The position numbers and the translations under genes are program-made. From NCBI GenBank assembly GCA_938024995.1, contig CALJDU010000053.1:1-64000 (forward strand): a stretch of 64,000 nucleotides of DNA, given 5' to 3'. A model generated the notes under the pieces. The model saw only the letters and a list, made by a program, of their open reading frames with translations. It was not told where the DNA came from and ran no database searches. Below, one piece after another: positions 18,895-27,088 of this stretch; within the stretch, counting starts at the first letter, position 1; every line of letters starts with the position of its first letter. This DNA is from an uncultured bacterium (GTDB lineage Bacteria; Myxococcota_A; Polyangia; Polyangiales; Houyiibacteriaceae).

Positions 18895-19749
18895 CTACAT
18901 CGTGACGCAGTTGCCGGAACCGTCGCAGGTTCCGTCGGGGCACGGCGTTCCCATGATCTGGTTCCCGGCCGCTTCACAAAGCGTCGGGTCGTCACACGAG
19001 GTGAGCCCGAGCTCGCACGGGTTGTCTGTGAGGCACTCGGTCCGCACGCAACCCATACCGCCGTCCGGCGTGATCATCCCGTCGAGGGGCAAGCAACCGA
19101 CCTCCGGGTGACACCACTCTTCGCCGCCGCACATGTCCGCGAGGGAGGAGACGAAGCAAATGTTGTCTTCGCAGCGTGGTGTCGAACACGCGACGACGGC
19201 TTCGCACTCATCGTTCGTCGTGCAGTCCGGGGGAGGACAGAACTCCGGCGACTGCGGGCTGCAGCGCGGATCGACACACTCACCAGCGAGACACGCGAGA
19301 AGCGCAGGGTTGCCGCCCGGCGCGGGACACATCACGCCGACGCAGTCGCGCGTCAGCAACACCGTGACGCCGGTCGTCCCGTCGCCGCTGAGGTCCAAGA
19401 TCGTGGGCCGCGAGACGACCTCTCCGCCGTTCGCGTTGTAGAGCGTGACATAGAGCCACCAGTTCCCCGCTTCGATCCCCGTGAGGCGGCCCACGCGGAG
19501 CTCGCTCACGATCCCGCCGACGCCGTTCATGCGCTCGACGAGCACCGGGACGCGATCAAAGCGCTCGAGCGGTTCACCCGGCGCGGCGCGTGAGAGCTCA
19601 GCGCGGATCTCGATGAACTCGATGACGGGGACGAGGTCGGTCGTGACATCGACGATGACCTCGTGACCCGGGCCGTCACCACAGCTGGTCGCGAAGAGCG
19701 CGCCACACAAAAGGAACGGAGCGAGAGTGCGAATGTTCATGTTCTTCAT
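18895..19749 (-). CDS. Cys-rich lipoprotein with shared N-terminal module
   Basis: A 284-residue lipoprotein. ATG 19749 is chosen because GGAG lies seven bases upstream; an ATG at 19761 overlaps the upstream stop (TAATG) and also fits coupling. The signal ends in lipobox ATSC. The mature part begins with VDVTTDLVPVIEFIEIRAEL, then LLTRDCVGVMCPAPGGNP, then a Cys-rich CPPPDCTTNDECEAV and a GGEEWCHPEVGC region. The same order occurs in the proteins at 2971 and 19761. It ends shortly after CDDPTLCEAAGNQ and CPDGTCDGSGNCV, so it is the minimal form of the family without a repeat array. It is the last gene of the cluster and has its own terminator. Surface or outer-membrane lipoprotein; ligand unknown. 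Confidence 0.78.
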   Translation of the reverse strand: MKNMNIRTLAPFLLCGALFATSCGDGPGHEVIVDVTTDLVPVIEFIEIRAELSRAAPGEPLERFDRVPVLVERMNGVGGIVSELRVGRLTGIEAGNWWLYVTLYNANGGEVVSRPTILDLSGDGTTGVTVLLTRDCVGVMCPAPGGNPALLACLAGECVDPRCSPQSPEFCPPPDCTTNDECEAVVACSTPRCEDNICFVSSLADMCGGEEWCHPEVGCLPLDGMITPDGGMGCVRTECLTDNPCELGLTSCDDPTLCEAAGNQIMGTPCPDGTCDGSGNCVTM

Positions 19750-19760
19750 AAGGCGCTCCA

Positions 19761-21923
19761 TTAGGACGACGGGAACTCAAGGCTAGCGATGACCTCGTAG
19801 TCACCATCGATCGACTCAATGAAACAGAACGGACCGTCGCCCGACTCGCTGCAGATCGGGTCTCGCCAATCGACGAACTCGCCGTCGAGACCGACGACGT
19901 TGAGCGCCGCGGTGGAGCCGCAAGGAACGACCACCGAGCAGGTGCCCGAGCCGCCGCTTCCGCAGTTGAGACCCGCGCCGGTAATCCGGCCGCTGCCGAA
20001 CCCGCCCGTCAGGCGCGCGCTCAACGTGCACCCGATGTCTTCTTCCTCGAAGATGGCCTGGAACCTCGCGTCGCCATCGACCTCGTGCTCACACCACTCT
20101 TCGGGGCCCTTGCCGAATTCACAGGGGCCCACCCAACGCGAGAACGTAAAGCCATCGTCGGGGACGGCCTCCAGTTCGAGGTAAACCCCATCGCGGTACA
20201 CCGATGAGCACCGCGAACCGCACTCGATCCGCTCGTCGGAACTGATCACCGTGCCGCCTTCGGAAGGCGTGACCGTGATGGTGCCGGTGGCTGGAGGGGT
20301 CGCGCGGAACGAGACAGTGACCGCGCTGTCCGCGGACGGAATCAAGCGACAGGTCGGCGCCGAACCGGCGAACTCACAGGCGCCGCCCCACGACACAAAG
20401 TCGAACCCGAAGGCCGGCTCCACGGAGAGCTCGATCGGAGCGCCCGCGCGCACCTCAGCGGTGCAGCGATCGCCGAAGGGACCGGGCGGTCCGCTCGGGA
20501 GGCGAACCTCGCCGCAGTTGATCTCTTCCGTGTCGCTCGTCACGAGCCCGGTCTCCGGGCGCGCGATCGTGACGACGAACGTCTCCGGCGGCGCGGGCAT
20601 GAACCCGGCGTTCAGCGAGATATCGCCGGTCACCATCAGGTCGCAGGTCGGCGAGGTACCGGCGTCGGCGCAATCGCCACCCCAGCGGTCAAAGACGTTG
20701 CCTTCCACTGGCGCCGCCGTGAGCGTGATCATCGAGCCGTACTCGACCTCGGCGGTGCAGCCTTCTGGCCCGGGCGGACCGTCCACTGCCATCGCGAATC
20801 CGCAGTCGATGGACCCGTCGAGACCAAGGACTCGGCCGCCGGGCGAAGGTGTGATCGTGACCGAGTGAATGTCCGCGGCGAAGGTCGCCTCGAGCGAGAG
20901 ATCACTCTCGACCGCCGCGACGGTGCAGGTCGCGCCGTCCACGACGCAGGGCGGGTCGACCCACTCCACGAAGCGCGAGCCCACATCAGGAACCGCCTCG
21001 ACGATTAGCGACGCGCCGCGGGTGAAACGGGCGGAGCAGTCTTCGCCGCAGTTGATGCCCTCGGGGTCGGACACGATCGTTCCGCCGCCGGACGGCAAGA
21101 TGTTCACCAAGAATCCGCGGCAGGCGCCGGAACCGTCACACGTTCCCTCGGTGCACGCCGTACCGTTGTAGGCAACGCCCGCAGAGACACACTCGTCGGT
21201 TCCGTCGCAGGAACGCAGTCCGATCTCGCACTCGTTCGCGACGTCGCAGAGCACGCGACGGCACATCGGCTCTTCCATCCCCATGCATCCCCGTTCCGGG
21301 TTGCACCACTCATCGCCGGAGCACGCGCCGTCGATCGTCGCGGCGTAGCAGGTGCCCTCGATGCAACGCGCGGCGGCGCATGACGCGATGTCGGCGCAGT
21401 CACTGTCCGCACCACAAACGGAAGCCGGGCAGAACTCGGTCGCGCCTGGACGACATCGGGGATCGACGCACTGACCCCCGAGACACGCGAGCAACGCGGG
21501 GTCACCACCAGGAGCGGGACACTCCACGTTCACGCAGTCACGTGTCAGCACCACGACGATCGCCATGTTCGCGGTCACCTCGACCTGAACGGCGCGACGG
21601 GCGACGACTTCGCCGTCCGCGGCGAGCAGCTCCGCGAACACCCACCGCGTTCCCGGGTCGGTCGTGAGCTCCGCGACGCGCACGCCTTGAAGAAACGCGC
21701 CGTCGTCATCGTTGACCAGCATCGCCTCGCGATCGACGAGGTCTTGCGAGCCGCTCAACCGCGGCGTGAGCGAAAGCTCGACGCGCGCTTCGGTGAACTC
21801 TGCACCCGGAACGAAGTCGGTTCGAACCTCAACGATCAGCTCTGCGCGATCGTCAGGACACCCCACCATGAACATGACCCCGAAGGACCACAAAACTAAG
21901 TAAACCGCTCGCCTGAGTAACAT
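19761..21923 (-). CDS. Lipoprotein with InlB-type B-repeats
   Basis: A 720-residue lipoprotein with lipobox MVGC near residue 22. Residues about 25-250 are the same N-terminal module as in the proteins at 2971 and 18895 (VEVRTDFVPGAEFTEARVEL; VLTRDCVNVECPAPGGDP; GDEWCNPERGCMG). The rest is about five repeats of 70-90 residues of the bacterial InlB B-repeat/Listeria-Bacteroides type: G-G-T-V/I-x-S, then E-x-I-N-C-G-x-x-C, then a G-x-x-I-x-L-x-A-x-P stretch, then F-x-x-W-x-G-x-C. Each repeat carries extra cysteines. This beta-grasp-like repeat is common in secreted adhesive proteins. Its stop codon overlaps a possible start of the next lipoprotein gene, so the two are co-transcribed. Confidence 0.85.
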   Translation of the reverse strand: MLLRRAVYLVLWSFGVMFMVGCPDDRAELIVEVRTDFVPGAEFTEARVELSLTPRLSGSQDLVDREAMLVNDDDGAFLQGVRVAELTTDPGTRWVFAELLAADGEVVARRAVQVEVTANMAIVVVLTRDCVNVECPAPGGDPALLACLGGQCVDPRCRPGATEFCPASVCGADSDCADIASCAAARCIEGTCYAATIDGACSGDEWCNPERGCMGMEEPMCRRVLCDVANECEIGLRSCDGTDECVSAGVAYNGTACTEGTCDGSGACRGFLVNILPSGGGTIVSDPEGINCGEDCSARFTRGASLIVEAVPDVGSRFVEWVDPPCVVDGATCTVAAVESDLSLEATFAADIHSVTITPSPGGRVLGLDGSIDCGFAMAVDGPPGPEGCTAEVEYGSMITLTAAPVEGNVFDRWGGDCADAGTSPTCDLMVTGDISLNAGFMPAPPETFVVTIARPETGLVTSDTEEINCGEVRLPSGPPGPFGDRCTAEVRAGAPIELSVEPAFGFDFVSWGGACEFAGSAPTCRLIPSADSAVTVSFRATPPATGTITVTPSEGGTVISSDERIECGSRCSSVYRDGVYLELEAVPDDGFTFSRWVGPCEFGKGPEEWCEHEVDGDARFQAIFEEEDIGCTLSARLTGGFGSGRITGAGLNCGSGGSGTCSVVVPCGSTAALNVVGLDGEFVDWRDPICSESGDGPFCFIESIDGDYEVIASLEFPSS

Positions 21924-22039
21924 GGCGCGAGCGTACCTGTGTTGGTCGCCGGTTCAAGGCGTCGCGGGCGACTCCGAGGAGAAGAGATGGACCGGCGCAG
22001 CACGAACCGCGGAGCGCGGTCAGGAAAATTCAGCCGACG

Positions 22040-23719
22040 CTATTCTTCTTCCCAACCACGAAGCAGCATCATCGTGGGTGTGGTGTCCGGCATCGCGACT
22101 GGTGTCGCCATCATCACCGTCGTTTCGGTCATCGCCGGTGCCATCGCGGTCACCATCGCCGTCACCGTCATCGGTGTGTCCATCATGGGAGTGGCCATGA
22201 TCACAGACGGCGCATCCATCTCGGTCGGCGCGTCCATCACAGACTCCATCACCAAGCTGGGGGTCCGTCGACCGCGACGGCTGTTGATGATGCGCCGCAT
22301 TGGGGTCGCTGTCGGCTCGTCGATCTGCGCCACCGGAGGTTCGATCGGCGCGACCGGGTCGCTCGGGAGGTCGGCCTCGGGGTTCGCGACCGTGGTGGGC
22401 GCCGTCACCGATTCCGGGGTCGGCGGGGTGACCGGCTCTGTGGCCGCGACGGGTTCTTCGGGGAGCGCGGTGACTGTTGGCTCCTTCTCCAGCATCGTGA
22501 CCGCGACCGCACCACCGAGCGCCGCGGCGATCAAGATGATGGCGATCGGGAGCCACGGGAGCTTTCGCTTCGGCAGCACCGGCGGCTCAGAAAGGATGAC
22601 CGGCGTGTGCGCCGCGACGCTTCTCTCAGCCCCGCTGCCTGGCGTGACCGCTGAATCTCGCGTGACCGCCGAGCCCGCGACGGTGGGAATGTCGCTGTTG
22701 GTTGGCTCGGCGATCTGCTCAAGCTCGGCGCTGCCGGTGAGCGCCGTCTTCAGGCTCTCGTCGAGCTCGTGCAGCGACTCGCCGCCATAGTTCATGACGT
22801 AGGAGCCGATCTCGTGCGGCGTCGCGCGGTTCGGCAGCGCGGCCCGGAGCGCCTGCGCAAACTCGAGCGCGGTCGCCCAGCGGTCCTCCACGTTGCGTTG
22901 AAGCGCGCGCTCCACCACCGCTTGCACCGCGGCGGGAACCTCCGGCCGAACGTCAAAGAGACGCGGGATCGGATCGTGAAGGATCTTCGCCATGATCAGC
23001 GCGGGGTTGTCCGCCGCGAACAAACGCTTCCCGGCGAGCGCCTCCCACGCGCAGATCCCAAGAGCGAAGACGTCGACGCGATGATCGAGCGTCGCGGAGG
23101 TCGCCTGTTCGGGCGCGAAATACGCGAGCTTGCCTTTGACCTCGCCGCCCTGCGTGTGACCCGTGCGCTGAATCGCGCGCGCGACACCAAAGTCCGTGAT
23201 GCGAGTACGGCCGTCGCGGTCGACCAAGATGTTCTGCGGAGAGACGTCGCGGTGGATGACCTCAAGCGGTTGACCCATCGGCGTCTTCGCGGTGTGCGCG
23301 TCGTGAAGCCCCAGCGCGGTCTGCGCCAAGATCTCGACCATGATCGGGACGTTGGTCTTCTCTTTGGCCCGCCGGACGCCGCGGATGAGCCGGCTCAGCG
23401 GGACCCCGACCACCAGCTCCATGACGAGGTAGAGCGTCTCGTCTTCGGCGCGACCCAGATCGAGCGTCGAGACCACGTGCGGGCTCTGGATGTTGGCCGC
23501 GATGTGACCCTCGTCGAGGAACATCGTGACGAAGCGATCGTCCTCCGCGAGCGTGGGGAGCATCCGCTTCAGCGCGACGATTTTTTGGAAGCCGGCCTCA
23601 CCGTGCATCCGCGCCGCGAACACCTCGGCCATGCCGCCGCCCGCGATCCGGAACAGCGTTTCGTAGCGGCCGATATGCTCCCGCTTGAAACGACGCTTTT
23701 TCTGTTCGGGAGCGGTCAT
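22040..23719 (-). CDS. Membrane-anchored Ser/Thr protein kinase (Hanks type)
   Basis: A 559-residue kinase. The catalytic domain spans about residues 18-290: glycine loop RIAGGGMAEVF, the VAIK equivalent IVALKRM, catalytic loop HRDVSPQN, DFG, and the APE motif in YFAPEQA. All essential residues are present, so it is predicted to be active. A membrane helix follows (LPWLPIAIILIAAALGGAVAV, about residues 397-418). The C-terminal part would be periplasmic. It is Pro/Glu/Thr-rich and then changes to a Met/Thr/Ala-rich stretch with no domain I recognise; a competing frame there is Asp/Gly-rich. It starts 12 bases after the stop of the lipoprotein gene at 23732 in an apparent operon with that gene and the TPR protein. 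Confidence 0.9.
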   Translation of the reverse strand: MTAPEQKKRRFKREHIGRYETLFRIAGGGMAEVFAARMHGEAGFQKIVALKRMLPTLAEDDRFVTMFLDEGHIAANIQSPHVVSTLDLGRAEDETLYLVMELVVGVPLSRLIRGVRRAKEKTNVPIMVEILAQTALGLHDAHTAKTPMGQPLEVIHRDVSPQNILVDRDGRTRITDFGVARAIQRTGHTQGGEVKGKLAYFAPEQATSATLDHRVDVFALGICAWEALAGKRLFAADNPALIMAKILHDPIPRLFDVRPEVPAAVQAVVERALQRNVEDRWATALEFAQALRAALPNRATPHEIGSYVMNYGGESLHELDESLKTALTGSAELEQIAEPTNSDIPTVAGSAVTRDSAVTPGSGAERSVAAHTPVILSEPPVLPKRKLPWLPIAIILIAAALGGAVAVTMLEKEPTVTALPEEPVAATEPVTPPTPESVTAPTTVANPEADLPSDPVAPIEPPVAQIDEPTATPMRRIINSRRGRRTPSLVMESVMDAPTEMDAPSVIMATPMMDTPMTVTAMVTAMAPAMTETTVMMATPVAMPDTTPTMMLLRGWEEE

Positions 23720-23731
23720 CGATGGTGGTCG

Positions 23732-24355
23732 CTAGCGCTCACACTCGTGCACGCCTTCGGCGTTGCAGAAGGTCGAGAGCGTCCCCTCGATGCAACCCTC
23801 GACCTCGCAGCGGTCGATGTTGCAGCACCAGGTGGGACGGTCCGGATCACGTGACGTACGACACGCGACGGGGAGCGAGCTTGGGTTGGTCCCATCCACG
23901 AGCTGACAAACGCCGCCTGGGGCCGTGTCGACGTGAGGGACGCCGGGGATGTCGAGCCGAAAGCGCGTCACCTCACCGAGGTAGAGCGGTGAGCCCACGA
24001 CGATCCACACGTTGGACTGCGGATCCATCGCGCCAACGTTCTGGCACTTGTCGTCGGTCCCGAAGCGAACCTTGATCAAGAGGTCGTCGTCGAAGTCGCC
24101 AAGCTCAGAGTTGACGCTGAACGCGTACTGCTGGACATCGCTGGTGAGCGCTTGGCTGCGGAGCGAGTTGCCAGCCCAGTCGACCTCGAAGACGGTGCCC
24201 TCTTCGAAGACCTGGACGCACGCGAAGAGGGACTCGCCCGGCGGGTTTGGCGGGAGCAAGAGCTCTCCTTCGAGAACCGCGTTTCGCGCACATCCGGTCA
24301 ACACCACGAGCGCGCCGAGAAGAACGGAGAGAAGAGGTCGAGTCATAAGACGCAT
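23732..24355 (-). CDS. Putative lipoprotein of unknown function
   Basis: A 207-residue lipoprotein. The SPII signal LLSVLLGALVVLTGC is followed by a domain that I do not recognise, containing DDKCQNVGAMDPQSNVW and a Cys-rich end (CCNIDRCEVEGCIEGT, then CNAEGVHEC). Its ATG overlaps the stop codon of the upstream TPR gene (TGATG), which indicates translational coupling; a second ATG three codons later is possible. It is placed between a TPR protein and a receptor kinase, so an envelope-sensing role in that operon is plausible but inferred only from position. Confidence 0.7.
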   Translation of the reverse strand: MRLMTRPLLSVLLGALVVLTGCARNAVLEGELLLPPNPPGESLFACVQVFEEGTVFEVDWAGNSLRSQALTSDVQQYAFSVNSELGDFDDDLLIKVRFGTDDKCQNVGAMDPQSNVWIVVGSPLYLGEVTRFRLDIPGVPHVDTAPGGVCQLVDGTNPSSLPVACRTSRDPDRPTWCCNIDRCEVEGCIEGTLSTFCNAEGVHECER

Positions 24356-25209
24356 CAGTCGAGCACCACGACGTTGTTGGACTGGGGATCGAGCTGCGCT
24401 TGGTTATCGAGGATGAAGTACGTCCCGACGCCCGCGCCCGCGAGGACGACCGCGGTGATGATCCAGAAGCCCGGCTTCTTGAAGATGCTCTGCGAGGGCA
24501 GCTCTTCCATCTCAACGGTCACGGTTTCCCGCGCGCCGTCGGCCAGCTGACCTTCCCACGCGAAGCTGTGGTAGCCATCGCGATCGATCTCGACCGCGTG
24601 TCGCCCGGGATCCGTTTCAAGCGTTCGCGTCGGACCGCTGCCCTCCACCCCGAGACCGTCCAAGCGCACCGCGTACTCCGCTTCGGCATCCAAACCGACA
24701 AGCGAGAGGACCGCCACGCGCTCCGATTCCTCCTGGCGAAGCGGCAGCGCCTCAGCCGCGCTTCTTGAGGTTGGGTACTGGTCGATCAAGCGCGAGAAGG
24801 TGTCACGCGCGTCGCGGTGACGGCCCATCGCGCGGAGCGCCATGCCCAGGTTGTAGAGCGTGTTCGGTCGGGGCGCGCTCTCGAGCGACAGCTCAAAGAG
24901 ACGCACCGCGTCCGCCCAGCGACCTTGGTCCGCGGCTTCCGCGCCTTGCACGAACGCATCACGGGCCGCCTGTTGCTCGGGGCTCATCGGCGCCGGTTGC
25001 GCCGCGGGCGCGGGAGCGGGCTCGGCTTCGATCGGCTCGGGCATGCGGTCGGCAGCGGACGCTTCCGGCATGGCCTCCGCCGCTGGATCTTGCGCCGACA
25101 CCGAGGTCGTCAGATTGAGCGCGAGACACGCAAGCAAAAACGCGGCTGACGAGCGGATCCGTCGACCCCCACGAGCGCGCTGGGATGGAAGCAAAAGCTG
25201 AAAATTCAT
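24355..25209 (-). CDS. TPR protein with C-terminal membrane anchor
   Basis: A 284-residue protein. ATG 25209 gives an N-terminal signal-like stretch (SSAAFLLACLALNLTTSVSA). A Glu/Ala/Pro-rich linker follows, then tetratricopeptide-like helices at about 75-150: ARDAFVQGAEAADQGRWADA, then NTLYNLGMALRAMGRHRDAR. Next is a beta domain resembling PEGA/carboxypeptidase-regulatory folds (YAVRLDGLGVEGSG, then GRHAVEIDRDGYHSFAWEG). The end has a membrane helix (PGFWIITAVVLAGAGVGTYFIL). This layout is frequent in myxobacterial proteins encoded next to Ser/Thr kinases. It is first in an operon with the lipoprotein (stop/start overlap) and kinase. Confidence 0.8.
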   Translation of the reverse strand: MNFQLLLPSQRARGGRRIRSSAAFLLACLALNLTTSVSAQDPAAEAMPEASAADRMPEPIEAEPAPAPAAQPAPMSPEQQAARDAFVQGAEAADQGRWADAVRLFELSLESAPRPNTLYNLGMALRAMGRHRDARDTFSRLIDQYPTSRSAAEALPLRQEESERVAVLSLVGLDAEAEYAVRLDGLGVEGSGPTRTLETDPGRHAVEIDRDGYHSFAWEGQLADGARETVTVEMEELPSQSIFKKPGFWIITAVVLAGAGVGTYFILDNQAQLDPQSNNVVVLD

Positions 25210-25322
25210 CAAGGTGGTGACCAAGTTTGGGCGATCGACACTCCCTATGTCCAGGTCGGTCGAAAACGCTCGGTTTTATCGCGCGGGAGCGTCACGGAAG
25301 CGGCATGTTGCCGTGGATACAA

Positions 25323-26927
25323 TTATTCGTAGCGGAGCCCGTCCACAGGGAGCATTCGGGCTGCCCACCAGCTCGGGACAAGGGTCGCGACAGAGCAAAT
25401 CAAGAGCGCGACCACAATGGTGATCAGGAACTCGGTAGGAGAGACGACCACCGGGACGTGGTCGATCAAGTAGACCTTGGGGTCCAGCTCGAACTCATAC
25501 CGGGCGAGGTAGCCAACTACCCCGCCCCCCAATAGGAGTCCTATCGCGGTCCCGATCACGCCGATCACCACTCCTTGGACCATGAAGACCCCGAGGACCG
25601 TTTGGTCGGTCGCGCCCATGGCTTTGAGGATCGCGATTTCGCGCTTCTTCTCGATCACGATCATAATGAGCGTCGCGATCACGTTGAAGGCCGCGACGAA
25701 GATGATGGTCGCGATCACCAAGCTCAGCATGACCTTCTGAATCTCGAGCGCGGTGAAGAGGTTCCGGTTGAGCTCCGCCCAGTCGAGCGTGTGGAAAGGC
25801 CCGCCGAGCTCGTCTTCGATTCGCTTCGCGACGTCGCTGGAGGTCGCGAGGTCGTGCATGCGCATCTCGACGCCCGTCACCGAGTCGCCGCGGTCGTAAA
25901 AGCCTTGCGCCTCGTAGAGGTCGACATAGACGAGCCGTGAGTCGTACTCCTGAAAGCCCGCCTCGAAGATCCCGATCACGCGGAAGTCACGTGAGCGTGG
26001 TGCTCGGCTACCACCAGCGAACATCGAGATATCGACGCCGGTGAGCGGTGACACCAGCTTGACCTGATCACCAACACCGAGGCCGAGGTTCTTCGCGAGG
26101 GTGGTCCCGACGACAATGCCGGGCAGACGCGCGACCTCTTCGGCGCGTTGCTCAAGCTCTTGGTCTTCGGCGATCAGCTGCGCCTCGATCTCTTCGCTCG
26201 GGAGCCCGAGGTCTTCATCGGTGAACCCCTCAAGGAGCGCTTCCACTTCCTCGGGGCTCGGGACGTCGACGTCGGGGAGCGGCTCATAGTCGAGCGCGCC
26301 CGGATCGGCTTCTTCGGGCTCGAGCTCATCAACGAGCGGCTCCCCGTTCGCGATCCGCTCGAGGAGCTCATCGTCGCTCACGTCGCCCGCTTCGATGGGC
26401 GCGTCATTCGTTTCGCCTTCGTCATCTCGCAGTTCGTCCAGCCAGTCCCAGTCGCTGTTGCCTTCGTTCTGCAAGTTGTCGGGTTGGGTCGGGGCGTGCG
26501 CTCCTTCTCTTCGCATTCCGCGAAGCGAGCCGTCGATGATCTGCGTCGGAAGGTCGAGCACCTCCGGCATGAGCTCGGGATCGATGCCCTTCACGAGCAC
26601 CCCGCCCAGACGATCGCCGTTCGCGAGCATCATCTCGTTGATCAGGAACGGACCCACCCCGGCGACCTCGGGCATCGCGCGAACCGTGTTCATGACGTCG
26701 TGGTACTCGTCGAAGTCGACGCCGTACTTGAGCACCAAGACGTGCGCGTTGACGCCCAGCACCTTGTCGCGGAACTCCTTTTGGAACCCGCTCGTGATGG
26801 ACAAGACGGTCAAGAGCGCAGCCACGCCGAGCGCGACTCCAGACACCGCGATGACGGTAATGACCGAGATCGTGCTCTGTTTTCGCGAGCGCAAGTAGCG
26901 CTTCCCGATTTCGAGGGCGTACGCCAT
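25323..26927 (-). CDS. ABC transporter permease, LolC/LolE (FtsX-like) family
   Basis: A 534-residue inner-membrane permease of the lipoprotein-release type. The N-terminus (MAYALEIGKRYLRSRKQSTIS) and first helix (VITVIAVSGVALGVAALLTV) match LolC/LolE, as do the three C-terminal helices, including IFVAAFNVIATLIMIVIEKK and the following REIAILKAMGAT motif. LolCE with the LolD ATPase extracts lipoproteins from the inner membrane for LolA. Typical members have about 400-420 residues; this one carries an acidic insertion of about 120 residues (about 145-265) in the periplasmic domain. No LolD-type ATPase gene is adjacent. ATG 26927 is preferred to a GTG six codons upstream. It is well placed in a genome rich in lipoproteins. 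Confidence 0.85.
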   Translation of the reverse strand: MAYALEIGKRYLRSRKQSTISVITVIAVSGVALGVAALLTVLSITSGFQKEFRDKVLGVNAHVLVLKYGVDFDEYHDVMNTVRAMPEVAGVGPFLINEMMLANGDRLGGVLVKGIDPELMPEVLDLPTQIIDGSLRGMRREGAHAPTQPDNLQNEGNSDWDWLDELRDDEGETNDAPIEAGDVSDDELLERIANGEPLVDELEPEEADPGALDYEPLPDVDVPSPEEVEALLEGFTDEDLGLPSEEIEAQLIAEDQELEQRAEEVARLPGIVVGTTLAKNLGLGVGDQVKLVSPLTGVDISMFAGGSRAPRSRDFRVIGIFEAGFQEYDSRLVYVDLYEAQGFYDRGDSVTGVEMRMHDLATSSDVAKRIEDELGGPFHTLDWAELNRNLFTALEIQKVMLSLVIATIIFVAAFNVIATLIMIVIEKKREIAILKAMGATDQTVLGVFMVQGVVIGVIGTAIGLLLGGGVVGYLARYEFELDPKVYLIDHVPVVVSPTEFLITIVVALLICSVATLVPSWWAARMLPVDGLRYE

Positions 26928-27088
26928 CGCCCGCGGACCTACCACGTCACCCCACAGCGGACGAGCCGTTCACGCCGATTTCTACACCCATCTCCCGATG
27001 ACAAGGTCGTCACGACGGCGTCCTATTTCGTCCGCCGCGCCCGAGCACCTGGCGAGCATCACCACCGCGCCCTATATTGACGCTACTT

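Noticed and set aside
22020..22556. Asp/Gly/His-rich minus-strand frame as an independent protein
   Set aside because: It lies inside the kinase gene with no start; kept only as a possible frameshifted tail (see findings).
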